This document shows positions 35,329 to 43,982 of a DNA stretch of 64,000 nucleotides, piece by piece. Each line of letters opens with the position of its first letter. Position 1 is the first letter of the stretch. The DNA is from Vulcanimicrobiota bacterium. GTDB lineage: Bacteria; Vulcanimicrobiota; Xenobia; Xenobiales; JADMJV01. The notes beneath the pieces are model-generated. The model saw nothing but the letters and a program-made list of their open reading frames with translations. It had not been told where the DNA came from and ran no database searches. The position numbers and the translations under genes were made by a program. Location: positions 1 to 64,000 of the forward strand of contig JAEXNA010000085.1 of the NCBI GenBank assembly GCA_023447635.1, written 5' to 3'.

Positions 35329-35339
35329 GCGATTTAGAA

Positions 35340-36404
35340 ATGACTGCAGAGACGACCGCCACCCTGGCGGCCATGCTGGACAAACGCGTCGGGTCTTCCG
35401 AGCGTTCTCGAATTCTGGAGCTTTTGCGCCCCCTGGGGACGGAGCAGTTTGCGGAGGTTCTTCACGCCGTGGATCTGCGGCGGTTGATGAAGGCGCTGGA
35501 CTGGCGCTCCTGGGGGTCGAACTCTCGAGCCGAACTGCTGACCCTGCTCGAACGTCAGGTCGGCGGGCTCAACCTCGAAAGCAAGACGCTGCTGGCCAAC
35601 CTGCTGGCGGATGGGCCTACTTCGTTTCGGGAAGAGAAGGTTCTGCGAGCTCTTTTCCTCTCCGAGAGAGGCGCCGCCTTGACCGACCTGAAGCTTCGTA
35701 TCGACACCTCGGATGCGGGACACGATCTGCTCAGTCTGCTGACCTCGGACATCGACGCGCCGGAGCTTCGCTACGATATCTTGAAGCATTTCCGGGATGC
35801 CGCCGAGGTGCCGAAGAACCTGAAAGAGCGTCCGCTGCGCGTGGTCAGCGATATTGACGACACTCTCTACTCGAGTCTCAAGGATCCCCGTCACCCCAAA
35901 GGGAGCTTGTACAAAGGGGTGCTGGAACTCTTCGCGGCGCTCTCGTCTTTGCCACCGATTTTCCTGACGGCTCGCCCCGAACTGGTTGCCGCCCTTTTTG
36001 AACGGCTGACCCATCGCCAGCTTCGTCGTTACGGCTTAGAGCAGCCGACGGTGCTCTCAGGCACCCTTCGCGGGCTCTTCGGGCATCGTCGAATGGCCGA
36101 GCAGAAAGCCCGCACCCTGACCTCCTACACCGAAATGTACCCGGAGTTTCGCTTTCTCTTCTTCGGCGACAGCGGGCAGGGCGACATGGCTCTGGCCGAA
36201 TCGCTGCTAGCCTCGGATGAGCCGGTCATCGAGCGCGCCTTCATTCACAAAATTTCCGACAGCCACGCCGGTTCGCGCACCAGCCATCCGAAGATCCATC
36301 TGTTCTCGGACTATGCCGAGGCGGCCGAGCAGCTTCACGGCCTGGGCTACCTGCAGGACGATATCCGGGACAGCTTGACTTCGCTCGTCCGCACTCCCGT
36401 CTAG
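35340..36404 (+). CDS. App1-like (DUF2183) HAD phosphatase with N-terminal helical domain
   Basis: 354 residues. The C-terminal domain shows HAD motif I VVSDIDDTLYSS (DxDxT), the LTARPE motif and FFGDSGQGD, the pattern of App1/DUF2183 phosphatidate phosphatases. The first 165 residues are helical without a known family. It should dephosphorylate phosphatidate or a related phosphoester in the cytoplasm or on the membrane. It lies downstream of the polytopic protein, 11 bp apart, so the two are likely cotranscribed. Confidence 0.8.
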   Translation: MTAETTATLAAMLDKRVGSSERSRILELLRPLGTEQFAEVLHAVDLRRLMKALDWRSWGSNSRAELLTLLERQVGGLNLESKTLLANLLADGPTSFREEKVLRALFLSERGAALTDLKLRIDTSDAGHDLLSLLTSDIDAPELRYDILKHFRDAAEVPKNLKERPLRVVSDIDDTLYSSLKDPRHPKGSLYKGVLELFAALSSLPPIFLTARPELVAALFERLTHRQLRRYGLEQPTVLSGTLRGLFGHRRMAEQKARTLTSYTEMYPEFRFLFFGDSGQGDMALAESLLASDEPVIERAFIHKISDSHAGSRTSHPKIHLFSDYAEAAEQLHGLGYLQDDIRDSLTSLVRTPV

Positions 36405-36466
36405 AGGGCGGGGGGCGTTCCAGGCCGACCTTCAGGCCCTCCGAAACCCGTCGGAAAGTAGGGGGT

Positions 36467-36494
36467 TTGCAGTTTGACCCGATTCGGGTAGAAT
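36467..36494 (+). promoter_or_regulatory. Candidate promoter for the glycosyltransferase gene
   Basis: TTGCAG (36467-36472), 16-bp spacer, TAGAAT (36489-36494), the same geometry as the rpmA promoter. TTGACC at 36474-36479 with TACATT at 36499-36504 is an overlapping alternative. Confidence 0.4.
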
Positions 36495-36527
36495 GCGGTA
36501 CATTTTTCAATGCCCCCTGGAGGTTGC

Positions 36528-37325
36528 ATGGTTTCACTATCAATGGTCGTTCCGGCCCTGAACGAAGAAGAGCTCGTCGACGAGTTCATGGAAAAATCTG
36601 TCAAAGATCTTTCCGCCGTGGCCGAAGATTGGGAGATCGTTTTCGTTGATGACGGCTCTACCGACCGCACGGTAGAGTTTGCCAACGCCTGGGTGGCCCG
36701 CTACCCGGAACGGGTCAAAGTGGTCAGCCTGGGGCGCAACCTCGGTAACGGGGCCAACGTCGAGGTTGGTTTCCAGCACGCCACCAAAGAGGTGGTGTTC
36801 AACAACACCGTGGACGCCTTCTTCAACACCGAAGACCTGGTCTGGGTGTTGCCCCACCTCGATACCTACGACTCGATCAGCGGCTGCCGTAAGGACCTTT
36901 CCGCCAACAACCCCTATCAGAAGCTGCTGACTCTGGGGAACCTGACCTTGATTCGTACGCTGTTCCCTCTCAAGCTGAGAGCCTACCAGACCGTGCAGTT
37001 CCACCGTCGCACCCTGTTCGACCAGATCCGCATCGAGGGGCGGAGTTCGTTTGTCTCGCCCGAGCTGCTGATCAAAGCTCACTACCTGGGGTACAGTATC
37101 GGCGAGGTCCCTGTGACCTTCCACCCGCGCCTCAAGGGTACCGCCAAGGGCGGTGGCCTCAAGCACGTCGCCCGCACTTTCCGGGACATCTTCCGCTTCT
37201 GGTTCAAGTGGGTCGTGCTGAAAGAGCCGATCGCCGTACGCCAACTGGAAAACGTCGAAAACGGCTCCGCGAATACTCCCGGCGCCTCGAACGGGGTCGC
37301 CAGCGGCGAAACCGTCGCGCGCTAG
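36528..37325 (+). CDS. Family 2 glycosyltransferase
   Basis: 265 residues from ATG 36528 (GGAGG 4 nt upstream). Motifs: VVPALNEEE at the N-terminus, VDDGSTDRT, and the DxD-like DAFFN. No membrane segment is seen, so it may be a soluble dolichyl-phosphate-mannose-synthase-type enzyme or a polymer glycosyltransferase. RTLFPLKLRAYQTVQFHRRTLFD and the HPRLKGTAKGGGLKH region resemble DPMS-like acceptor loops. The sugar donor and acceptor are unknown. Confidence 0.85.
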   Translation: MVSLSMVVPALNEEELVDEFMEKSVKDLSAVAEDWEIVFVDDGSTDRTVEFANAWVARYPERVKVVSLGRNLGNGANVEVGFQHATKEVVFNNTVDAFFNTEDLVWVLPHLDTYDSISGCRKDLSANNPYQKLLTLGNLTLIRTLFPLKLRAYQTVQFHRRTLFDQIRIEGRSSFVSPELLIKAHYLGYSIGEVPVTFHPRLKGTAKGGGLKHVARTFRDIFRFWFKWVVLKEPIAVRQLENVENGSANTPGASNGVASGETVAR

Positions 37326-37339
37326 AATAGACGGCCGCC

Positions 37340-37386
37340 GGACACAAAAAGGGACCCGCTCGGAGCGGGTCCCTTTTTTTGTGTCC
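37340..37386. terminator. Strong bidirectional terminator
   Basis: GGGACCCGCT-CGG-AGCGGGTCCC core (37351-37373) with seven T residues, and outer GGACAC/GTGTCC pairing (37340-37345, 37381-37386). It serves the glycosyltransferase (+) and the receiver gene (-). Confidence 0.9.
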
Positions 37387-37410
37387 GTAGCTACGTCGCC
37401 GAGCGGTGAC

Positions 37411-37779
37411 TTACCACTGCAGAATTTCGTTGACCTGGTCGGCTAACGACATGGGGTCGAACGGTTTGGCGATCACGCCGCTGACGCCGATCTCCTTGAA
37501 CCGTTCTTTGTCGGCAGCCTGAACTTTCGCGGTCAACAGGATCACCGGGGTGTTCGACAGCGCGGGGATCTCGCGCATCTTCAAAAAGGTGGACGGCCCG
37601 TCCATGTCGGGCATCATCACGTCGAGCAGGATGGCGTCGGGTGACACCTCCAGCGCCTTTTCGATGCCAGCGGCCCCGTTGTTGGCGCTTTCGATCTTCC
37701 AACCCGCGGTCATCTCCAGGCTCATCTGAGCCACTTCTCGAATATCGTCCTCGTCGTCGACGAGCAAAACCGTTTTCAA
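37411..37779 (-). CDS. Single-domain response regulator (CheY-like)
   Basis: 122 residues: only a receiver domain. Acid residues VDDEDD, phospho-acceptor Asp in ILLDVMMPDMDG, Thr in LLTAK and Lys in IAKPFDP are kept, so it can be phosphorylated. There is no output domain. It starts at TTG 37779 with a full GGAGG 6 nt upstream. The hybrid kinase at 31575 is a possible but unproved partner. Confidence 0.9.
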   Translation of the reverse strand: MKTVLLVDDEDDIREVAQMSLEMTAGWKIESANNGAAGIEKALEVSPDAILLDVMMPDMDGPSTFLKMREIPALSNTPVILLTAKVQAADKERFKEIGVSGVIAKPFDPMSLADQVNEILQW

Positions 37780-37855
37780 CTGAATCCTCCGTGCTTGCGG
37801 GGCGCGATGCCTGGGGCTGTTCCGCCCCTCGCCTTAGATACTCCCTCGGCCCTCT

Positions 37856-37902
37856 AGAACCTTCAGCCCGACACTTCGTTCCGTCGGCAAGATGAAGGTT
37901 CT
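37856..37902. other. Long inverted repeat without T-tract
   Basis: AGAACCTTCA (37856-37865) pairs with TGAAGGTTCT (37893-37902), and inside it CCGAC (37868-37872) pairs with GTCGG (37883-37887). It lies between the LAS peptidase and receiver genes, both on the minus strand. It could be an mRNA hairpin between the two, or an operator; nothing else in 37780-37949 is recognisable. Confidence 0.55.
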
Positions 37903-37949
37903 CTAAACGGGTCGGGAGTCTTCCCGGTTCAGTTGCTTCCCGAGCCTGT

Positions 37950-38606
37950 TTAGCCTGCTGCGTCGCGCGGCCAGGAGATGTGGATATGGGTATTGTGGCC
38001 GGCGTCCCCCGGACCGAGCACCTCGGTGGCGCCCATCTCGTGGGCCAGGGCCATGAAGGATCGAAAGTCGGGATGATCCTTGCTCAGGCGCTGGCCGTTG
38101 AGGGTGTCGATGTCGAAGCTTACCCCCAGATAGTGACGGGAGCGGGCCGAGTGCGACCCGCCGGCCAGGGCGGTGATGCGGAAGGTGTAGTCTTCGGAAA
38201 AGGTCTTCAGCCCTTCGAGCAGCGGGAACGACAGGGCGACTCGGCCGCCCGGAGCGTTGCCGTAGGACGAGCGCTTAGCCTGGCGTCCCACCGCCGTGTC
38301 AGCGATGTTGGAACGCGCGTCGGCCCCGTCGTTGCGCCCGCTGACCTGAACTGGCAGCAGGTCGATACGACCTTCCTGGTGGCGAGCCCAAAGGGTCTCG
38401 CCCAACTCCTTGCGGTAGGCCTCGGTTCGCTCGGGCACAGCGGTGCTCGCGGCGGTCGCCTGGCTCGAGCCCAATTCGACCGAGTCGATCGGGTCGTGGA
38501 CGGCCCGGCTCGATTCGGACGCCCCAGGAGCGGGAGTCGTGGACGCAAGGGCGTTGGCGGCTAAGGTTCGGTTCGCTCCCGTAACGGGAGATAAGGTCAT
38601 CAACAT
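37950..38606 (-). CDS. LAS-fold peptidase (D-Ala-D-Ala carboxypeptidase/endopeptidase-like, M15-type)
   Basis: 218 residues with AGGAG 5 nt before the ATG. The zinc motifs are SRHYLGVSFDID (His158, Asp165) and GHNTHIHISW (His207/His209), the H...D...HxH set of lysostaphin/D-Ala-D-Ala/Hedgehog-type peptidases that cleave peptidoglycan peptides. Residues 1-60 are Ser/Ala/Thr-rich with no Sec signal, so the route to the cell wall is unclear. It could be exported by a non-classical path or act on cell-wall fragments in the cytoplasm. The intergenic region to argH has AACTG-TTA-CAGTT at 38664-38676, a possible operator. Confidence 0.8.
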   Translation of the reverse strand: MLMTLSPVTGANRTLAANALASTTPAPGASESSRAVHDPIDSVELGSSQATAASTAVPERTEAYRKELGETLWARHQEGRIDLLPVQVSGRNDGADARSNIADTAVGRQAKRSSYGNAPGGRVALSFPLLEGLKTFSEDYTFRITALAGGSHSARSRHYLGVSFDIDTLNGQRLSKDHPDFRSFMALAHEMGATEVLGPGDAGHNTHIHISWPRDAAG

Positions 38607-38757
38607 AATCTCTCCTAATCTTAGCCTTTAGCCTAGCCGACTTGGGCTCGAAGGAAGTAAAAAAACTGTTACAGTTATGGACAGCTTGCGACCGTTCGGC
38701 AGGTTTTCTTCTTCCCTCGTTCATATCTGTCTCCAACAAACTTTCGAGGAGACGGCC

Positions 38758-40116
38758 ATGAAACTCTGGGGCGGACGCTTCAAAAAACCGACGGATCCCG
38801 TATTCGAGGCGTTTGGACGCAGTCTGGATTCCGACCGCCGGCTCGTTCATCACGACTTGCGCGCCTGTACAGCGCACGTCCTGATGCTGACAAACGGCGG
38901 GGTGATTGAGCCTGAAGACAGCGAGAAGCTGGTGGCCGCCCTGCGCTCGATCGGGGAAGAGCTCGACGCCGGGGGAGAAATTTCCGGCAACGACGAGGAC
39001 ATTCACTCCTGGGTCGAGCGCCAGCTCAAAGAACGCGTCGGCGAACTGGCGTCCTCGATCCGCATCGGACGTAGCCGCAACGACCTAGTCGTGACCGACT
39101 TCCGTCTCTACTGTATGGAAGCTTGCAAAGAGCTCTCTCTGGCGGTCAAGGAGCTGCAGGCAGCTCTTCTCACTCGGGCCGAGGCCGAGCCGACGACCAT
39201 CTTGCCCGGCTACACTCACCTTCAGCGGGCCCAGCCAGTTCTGTTGGCACACCATCTCCTGGCCCATTTCTGGGCTCTGGAGCGGGACCGTGGCCGACTG
39301 GCCCGCGCCCATCACGAGGCGGACTGCTGCGTGCTGGGAGCTGGCGCGTTAGCCGGCAGCTCCTGGCCGGTCCAGCCCGAGCAGACCGCCTCGCTGCTGG
39401 GCTTCTCCAGGGCTCTCGACAACAGCCTGGACGGGGTCAGCGACCGCGACTTCGCCCTGGAGTTCTTGTTCGCGTGCGCGACTTGCGCGACCCACCTCTC
39501 TCGCCTGGCCGAAGAGCTGGTGCTGTGGAGCACGTCCGAGTTCGCCTTCGTGCGTTTTGACGACGCCTGGTCGACCGGCTCTTCGCTGATGCCGCAGAAA
39601 AAGAACCCCGACCCGGCGGAGCTGGTCCGGGGCAAGACGGGCCTGTTCCTGGGCAACCTGATCGACCTGCTCACCAACCTCAAAGCGCTGCCGCTGGCCT
39701 ATAACCGCGACCTGCAGCAAGACAAGCCGCCGGTCTTCCGCAGCCGGGAAGAGCTGGCGGCCATCCTCGCCGTGATGAAGGGAACTATTGAGACGCTCGA
39801 GTTCCAGGGCGACAAAATGGCGGCGGCGGCTGCCGACCCCGGACTACTGGTCACCGACCTTGCCGACTATCTGGTTCGCCAGGGGCTGCCGTTCTCTCGG
39901 GCCCACGAGCTGGCCGGGCGCAGCATGGGCGACCTCTCGGAGCTAGAGGAGTCCGACCAGGCGCTGATCAAGGCCGCCTGGGAAGTGCTCGACGTCGAGC
40001 GAGCGGTAGCCCTGCGAGCCCATCAGGGCGGCGCCGGTCACGACTCGGTGCAGCGCCAGGTCGAAAGGGCCAGGACCTTACTGGACGCTCCCCACCGCTG
40101 GGACCCCCAGGGGTAG
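38758..40116 (+). CDS. argH: Argininosuccinate lyase
   Basis: 452 residues from ATG 38758 with GAGGAG 6 nt upstream. Signature GSSLMPQKKNP, with TxHLQRAQP (catalytic His) upstream. It splits argininosuccinate to arginine and fumarate. MKLWGGRFKKPTD is the typical ArgH start. No other arginine gene is in the window; its 3' neighbour is on the other strand. Confidence 0.96.
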   Translation: MKLWGGRFKKPTDPVFEAFGRSLDSDRRLVHHDLRACTAHVLMLTNGGVIEPEDSEKLVAALRSIGEELDAGGEISGNDEDIHSWVERQLKERVGELASSIRIGRSRNDLVVTDFRLYCMEACKELSLAVKELQAALLTRAEAEPTTILPGYTHLQRAQPVLLAHHLLAHFWALERDRGRLARAHHEADCCVLGAGALAGSSWPVQPEQTASLLGFSRALDNSLDGVSDRDFALEFLFACATCATHLSRLAEELVLWSTSEFAFVRFDDAWSTGSSLMPQKKNPDPAELVRGKTGLFLGNLIDLLTNLKALPLAYNRDLQQDKPPVFRSREELAAILAVMKGTIETLEFQGDKMAAAAADPGLLVTDLADYLVRQGLPFSRAHELAGRSMGDLSELEESDQALIKAAWEVLDVERAVALRAHQGGAGHDSVQRQVERARTLLDAPHRWDPQG

Positions 40117-40121
40117 TCCTC

Positions 40122-42443
40122 TCAGCGCAAAGGCGTGACTCGGCCTCGCTCGTCGAGGTCGACCTTCCAGCCGTTCCAGCGCGGCAGGTGTTGGGCGTTC
40201 ATTTTGGCCCCCTTGGGCCCGTTACGCCAGGTCAAGGTGACCTTGCCTGGGCGATAGTCGACGTCGTAGCTCACTCCGCCATACTGATAGAGACGGGGGT
40301 AAGCCTTCTTCAGCTCCTCTTCGGGGGCGGGAGGCAGCAGGTCCCGGTCGTCGAGCAGGTCCAGTTCGTCACTGCTTTCCAGCCCCAGCGTGATCAGCCG
40401 GGCCAGCAGGAGCTCTTCGCTGGTCGGAGGTGGGGGCGACCCGTCCAAGCGAGCCTCCAGGACCGCGTAGTAGGCGTGTTCTTCCCAGGCCTCCCACAGT
40501 TCTCGCTTCCAGGAGCCTTGACGGGTGAGCTGCAGCAACGCCTGGCGCAGAGAGGCGCCTGTTAATTCTTGTTCCTCGTTGCCCAACACGCGGCCGACGT
40601 GGGTCAGCGCTACCCGGGCCCAGACTTTGCCGTCGCGCCAGCGGATTTTGGACAGTTCCGGCTCGCCGTAGCCGGCCTGACGGAGCAGCGAGAGCGAGAT
40701 CGGGAGGGCCGCCGAGCCGCGTAGCTCCACCCTGAGGCCCCTCCCCATGACCGGCTCCACCCCCAGAATCGCAGCTGCCACACACTCTTCGGGGAGCTCC
40801 TCGCCGCGACGCAGACGGCACTCGACCTGCCCGTTGGCCCAGGCATCCCGAGTAGCCCGCCGTACGAAGTGGCGCTCTGGCCAGGCCTGGGCCAGAAACA
40901 GCCCCAGTTCAGGGTGCGGCCCAGGCCGGGCCGGCTCCAACCCCGCTTCGCCCTCCCCTTGGGCCAGCAGCGCCTGCAGCTCCGAGGAGAGGCGACGCGC
41001 CTCGGAAAGCGCCTCGCCGTCCAGCCCGTGCCGGGAGGGGTCGCCCGTTCGTAAAGTGCTCAGGATTCGACGCCACGGCTCTTCGCCAAAGTCAGCTTTC
41101 CTGCGCTCTGCCTGATCCTCACTGCTGGAGGGAAGATGCAGGCTGCGACGGCCCGCGGAAAAGGCGTGCAAATCGCACAGATCGGCCCGCAGATGGGGCG
41201 GAGCCAGCGCCAGCACCCGGGCCCAGCCGGTCTCGACCGGCAGCCGCTCGGCCCGCCGTCCTAACTCGGAGGCTCGACCGTCGGCTCCCACCAGTCCCGA
41301 GCTCCTCAGCCGCTCCAGGGCCCGTTCCCAGGCGAAGGCGGGAGGAGGGTCCAGCCAGGTCAGGGGAGTTTGCAGCCCCTGGGGCAGGCCGGCCAGGAAC
41401 ATCAGAAGTTCATCGAGTTCCATCCGCTCGAGGTCGGGGGCCCGATGAGGGGGGAGCTTGGCCGACGGGTCCCACATGCGAAGGCAGCGACCGGGAGCGG
41501 TGCGTCCGGCCCGGCCCGCCCGCTGGTCCGCCGAGGAAAGGGCGATCGCCACGGTACCCAGGGCTACGTAGCCCGACTGATGGACCGGCCGCTTCTCGAG
41601 CCCGCTGTCGATCACCGTGGTGATGCCCGGGACGGTCAGAGAGCTTTCCGCCACGTTGGTGGCCAATACGATACGCGGCGCGTCGTCAGAGAAGGCGCTG
41701 TCCTGGCGCTGCGAGGTAAAGGTGCCATGCAGCAGGCGCACCGGCAGGCGGGGGAGGCGTTGCTGCACCTCACGCATGCTGGCCAGCCCGGGCAGGAAAA
41801 CCAGGGTCCCTCCTTCCTTATCCCAGTGCTGCTCGATGGCTCGGGCAACGCGCTCGGTCAGCCGCTGGGCGGAAGGCGCCACCACCCCTTCTTCTCGCAG
41901 ATAGCTGATCTCGACGGGAAAGGAGCGGCCAGAACTCTCGATCCGCTGAGCTCCGTAGAACTCCGCCAGGCGACCTGCCGCCAGAGTGGCCGACATCAGC
42001 ACCAGGCGCTGGGGGGATGAGCCCGACGAGAGGGCCGCCATGACGGTGTCGGTTTCCCATCCGCGCTCATGGAATTCGTCAAAGATGATCGTTCCGAAGT
42101 CGTTCAGACGACCTTCGGTGAGGAACCGTCGGGCGACTCCTGGAGTGACGAAGAGCAGATCGGTGGCTTCGGAGAAGCGCTGCTCGTAGCGGATCGAATA
42201 GCCCACCCGGCCGCCCACCGGCTCTCCCTGGCCGGTCGCCACCCAGCCGGCCAGAGTGCGGCAGGCCAGTCGACGCGGCTCGATCACCAGCACCGGGCCC
42301 AGGCCGGCCTCCCGGCACCAGACCGGGATGCGGGTCGACTTGCCGCTGCCAGTGGGAGCAGAAAGAACCAGGCGACCTCCTTCGGGAAGGCTGCCGAGAG
42401 CCTCCATCACGGCGGTCTGGGAGGCGTCGATGGGGAGAAGCAT
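40122..42443 (-). CDS. hrpB: HrpB-type ATP-dependent helicase
   Basis: 773 residues. Walker A SAPTGSGKST, the DEFHERG motif (HrpB's version of DEAH), SATLAA, and the helicase C-terminal QRAGRAGRTAPG. The long C-terminal region (about 330-770) corresponds to the HrpB-specific part. RNA helicase of unclear biological role. ATG 42443 is used; its ribosome site is poor, and it lies 58 bp after the pseudopilin-cytochrome gene, so translation may be coupled or transcription shared. Confidence 0.9.
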   Translation of the reverse strand: MLLPIDASQTAVMEALGSLPEGGRLVLSAPTGSGKSTRIPVWCREAGLGPVLVIEPRRLACRTLAGWVATGQGEPVGGRVGYSIRYEQRFSEATDLLFVTPGVARRFLTEGRLNDFGTIIFDEFHERGWETDTVMAALSSGSSPQRLVLMSATLAAGRLAEFYGAQRIESSGRSFPVEISYLREEGVVAPSAQRLTERVARAIEQHWDKEGGTLVFLPGLASMREVQQRLPRLPVRLLHGTFTSQRQDSAFSDDAPRIVLATNVAESSLTVPGITTVIDSGLEKRPVHQSGYVALGTVAIALSSADQRAGRAGRTAPGRCLRMWDPSAKLPPHRAPDLERMELDELLMFLAGLPQGLQTPLTWLDPPPAFAWERALERLRSSGLVGADGRASELGRRAERLPVETGWARVLALAPPHLRADLCDLHAFSAGRRSLHLPSSSEDQAERRKADFGEEPWRRILSTLRTGDPSRHGLDGEALSEARRLSSELQALLAQGEGEAGLEPARPGPHPELGLFLAQAWPERHFVRRATRDAWANGQVECRLRRGEELPEECVAAAILGVEPVMGRGLRVELRGSAALPISLSLLRQAGYGEPELSKIRWRDGKVWARVALTHVGRVLGNEEQELTGASLRQALLQLTRQGSWKRELWEAWEEHAYYAVLEARLDGSPPPPTSEELLLARLITLGLESSDELDLLDDRDLLPPAPEEELKKAYPRLYQYGGVSYDVDYRPGKVTLTWRNGPKGAKMNAQHLPRWNGWKVDLDERGRVTPLR

Positions 42444-42474
42444 AGCCTGGGCTTTGCCCTTGCCGAGGGTCAAC

Positions 42475-42508
42475 TCCTCCGGGCGATCCTCCGGGCGATC
42501 CTCAGGGC
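42475..42508. repeat. Short tandem repeat, 12-bp unit
   Basis: TCCTCCGGGCGA occurs twice in perfect tandem (42475-42498) plus a third imperfect copy TCCTCAGGGC. It covers the stop codon of the pseudopilin-cytochrome gene and the gap to hrpB, on both strands. Confidence 0.8.
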
Positions 42509-43290
42509 TGGAACTGGGCCAACCAGGTGGCCATAGCGTCGACCTCGGCCGCACTCATGCTGTTCGAGGCTACGACCGGGTCGGTCGAGTCGGGATCGAA
42601 CTCGGGGTCCTGGCCCTCGATGTAGAACTCTCCCACCATCGTGGTGTAGGACAGGTCGGCCCCTTCGCTGGACCCGGCGAACGGGTCGACCGCGCCGGGG
42701 TCGCGGATCGAATCCGCGATGTAGGCGCGCCAGTCGCCTTCGGAAGGCGTGTTGTTAGGCATGCCTCGGCCTTGATAGTCCATCGTCGAGGTAGGGATGA
42801 TCGGCCCCAGCGGTACCCGATAGCGATCGGTGGGAGAGCCGGCCTGAGGCAGCGAGTGACACTGCACGCAGCCGAACTTTTCGAAGGCGGCCTGGCCCGG
42901 ATCGACCACCACGTCGCAGCGAACCGTGCGGGCCGACCGCGTTCCGTGCTCGGGGTGAGTGACTGAGACTTCGACCACCGCCGTTCGAGTCGGGTCTTCT
43001 CCGGGGACCGGAGAAAGGGCGATAGAGAAGCGGTAGTCGTCCAGGGGCGAGGGGAACGGCAGATCCAGGCCGGCCTGAGCCGCCAGTTGAGGATACGGAA
43101 GGACGCGAAGTTCGGCGAGTTTGCGCCGCGTCAGGTTCTCGAGGTCGTGATTTTGGGTGGCCTGTGCGGTTTGGCGCAGGCCGGTGACGAACATCGTCAT
43201 GATAGCGGTCGAAACCACAAAGAGGATAGTGGCAGCCACGGCCAGTTCTGGCATGCTGAGCCCGTAAAGCGAACTCCGTCGGTTTCTCAT
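42502..43290 (-). CDS. Pseudopilin with C-terminal cytochrome c domain
   Basis: 262 residues. The N-terminus is a type IV pilin-like leader: positively charged MRNRRSSLYG, cleavage after Gly10, then LSMPE with Glu15 at +5 and a hydrophobic helix to about 36. A minor-pilin-like beta region follows (YRFSIALSPVPG, TAVVEVSVTH, to about 128). Then FEKFGCVQCHSLP gives a c-type haem motif (Cys141, Cys144, His145), with DYQGRGMPNN and TTMVG as possible axial Met, and MSAAEVDAMATWLAQ as the usual last helix of a class I cytochrome c. The two parts are in one frame. It could sit at the tip or along a pseudopilus and carry electrons. Last gene of three pseudopilin-like genes. Confidence 0.85.
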   Translation of the reverse strand: MRNRRSSLYGLSMPELAVAATILFVVSTAIMTMFVTGLRQTAQATQNHDLENLTRRKLAELRVLPYPQLAAQAGLDLPFPSPLDDYRFSIALSPVPGEDPTRTAVVEVSVTHPEHGTRSARTVRCDVVVDPGQAAFEKFGCVQCHSLPQAGSPTDRYRVPLGPIIPTSTMDYQGRGMPNNTPSEGDWRAYIADSIRDPGAVDPFAGSSEGADLSYTTMVGEFYIEGQDPEFDPDSTDPVVASNSMSAAEVDAMATWLAQFQP

Positions 43291-43310
43291 CTCTTCCCCC
43301 CGGCTGCCTT

Positions 43311-43982
43311 CTAGTTGATGCCCGGCGGCGCTTCACACGCCACGTAGCAGGTGATCGGATGGCCCAGGCTGTCGACCCACAGATCGGCCCTGGTCAAGGC
43401 GACGCCAGAACTGCTGTCGCTAAGGACCTGAAAGTCGCGAACGTTCCTGGCCAGCACCCGACCGTCTTCGGTCTCGCCATCGACCGGCGTCATGCTGGCC
43501 GCTTCGAACAGGGTTCGGCGAAGTTGACCCGGCTTGCTCGGAGGGGGAGAGTCGGCCGTGACGACGCCGTCTTCCTCGGGGTGCGGCTCGAACCAGTAGA
43601 CGGCCACCACCTCCTCGGTGACGTCGTCGTAGGTCGAGGCGGGATCCTGGCGCAGGCGAGCCACCATCAGGGGTTGGTCAGCCGTGGGGCGTAGTGCGTC
43701 GGCGGGCAGCGGGGCGTTGTCCAGGGTCACTCGCGACGAGAACCGCGCTGCCTCGATGTCCCGGGCCAGGAGATCTTCCGCCAGGGAAGCGTGGCGGATG
43801 GCGTCGAGTTTGACCACCGCCTGCTCCTGGGTTCGCTGGGCCAGCACCAGGGCGCCGCCCACCATGCCGGTGAACAGTCCGAAGAGCGAGCCGGTGACCA
43901 GCAGTTCTATCAAGGTGACCCCGAGGGTCGAGTTTGGATATCTTCGTTCGTGATGTCTGCCGAAGCTAAAGCCTCTGATCAT
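43311..43982 (-). CDS. Pseudopilin, PilW/GspJ-like
   Basis: 223 residues. A long leader ends at Gly21; VTLIE follows with Glu at +5, then the hydrophobic helix LLVTGSLFGLFTGMVGGALVLA. A beta-rich body contains a predicted C-terminal strand region ending CYVACEAPPGIN. Such proteins prime type IV pili or type II secretion pseudopili at the membrane. It overlaps the PilX-like gene by 17 bp and precedes the cytochrome-bearing pseudopilin by 20 bp. Confidence 0.8.
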   Translation of the reverse strand: MIRGFSFGRHHERRYPNSTLGVTLIELLVTGSLFGLFTGMVGGALVLAQRTQEQAVVKLDAIRHASLAEDLLARDIEAARFSSRVTLDNAPLPADALRPTADQPLMVARLRQDPASTYDDVTEEVVAVYWFEPHPEEDGVVTADSPPPSKPGQLRRTLFEAASMTPVDGETEDGRVLARNVRDFQVLSDSSSGVALTRADLWVDSLGHPITCYVACEAPPGIN

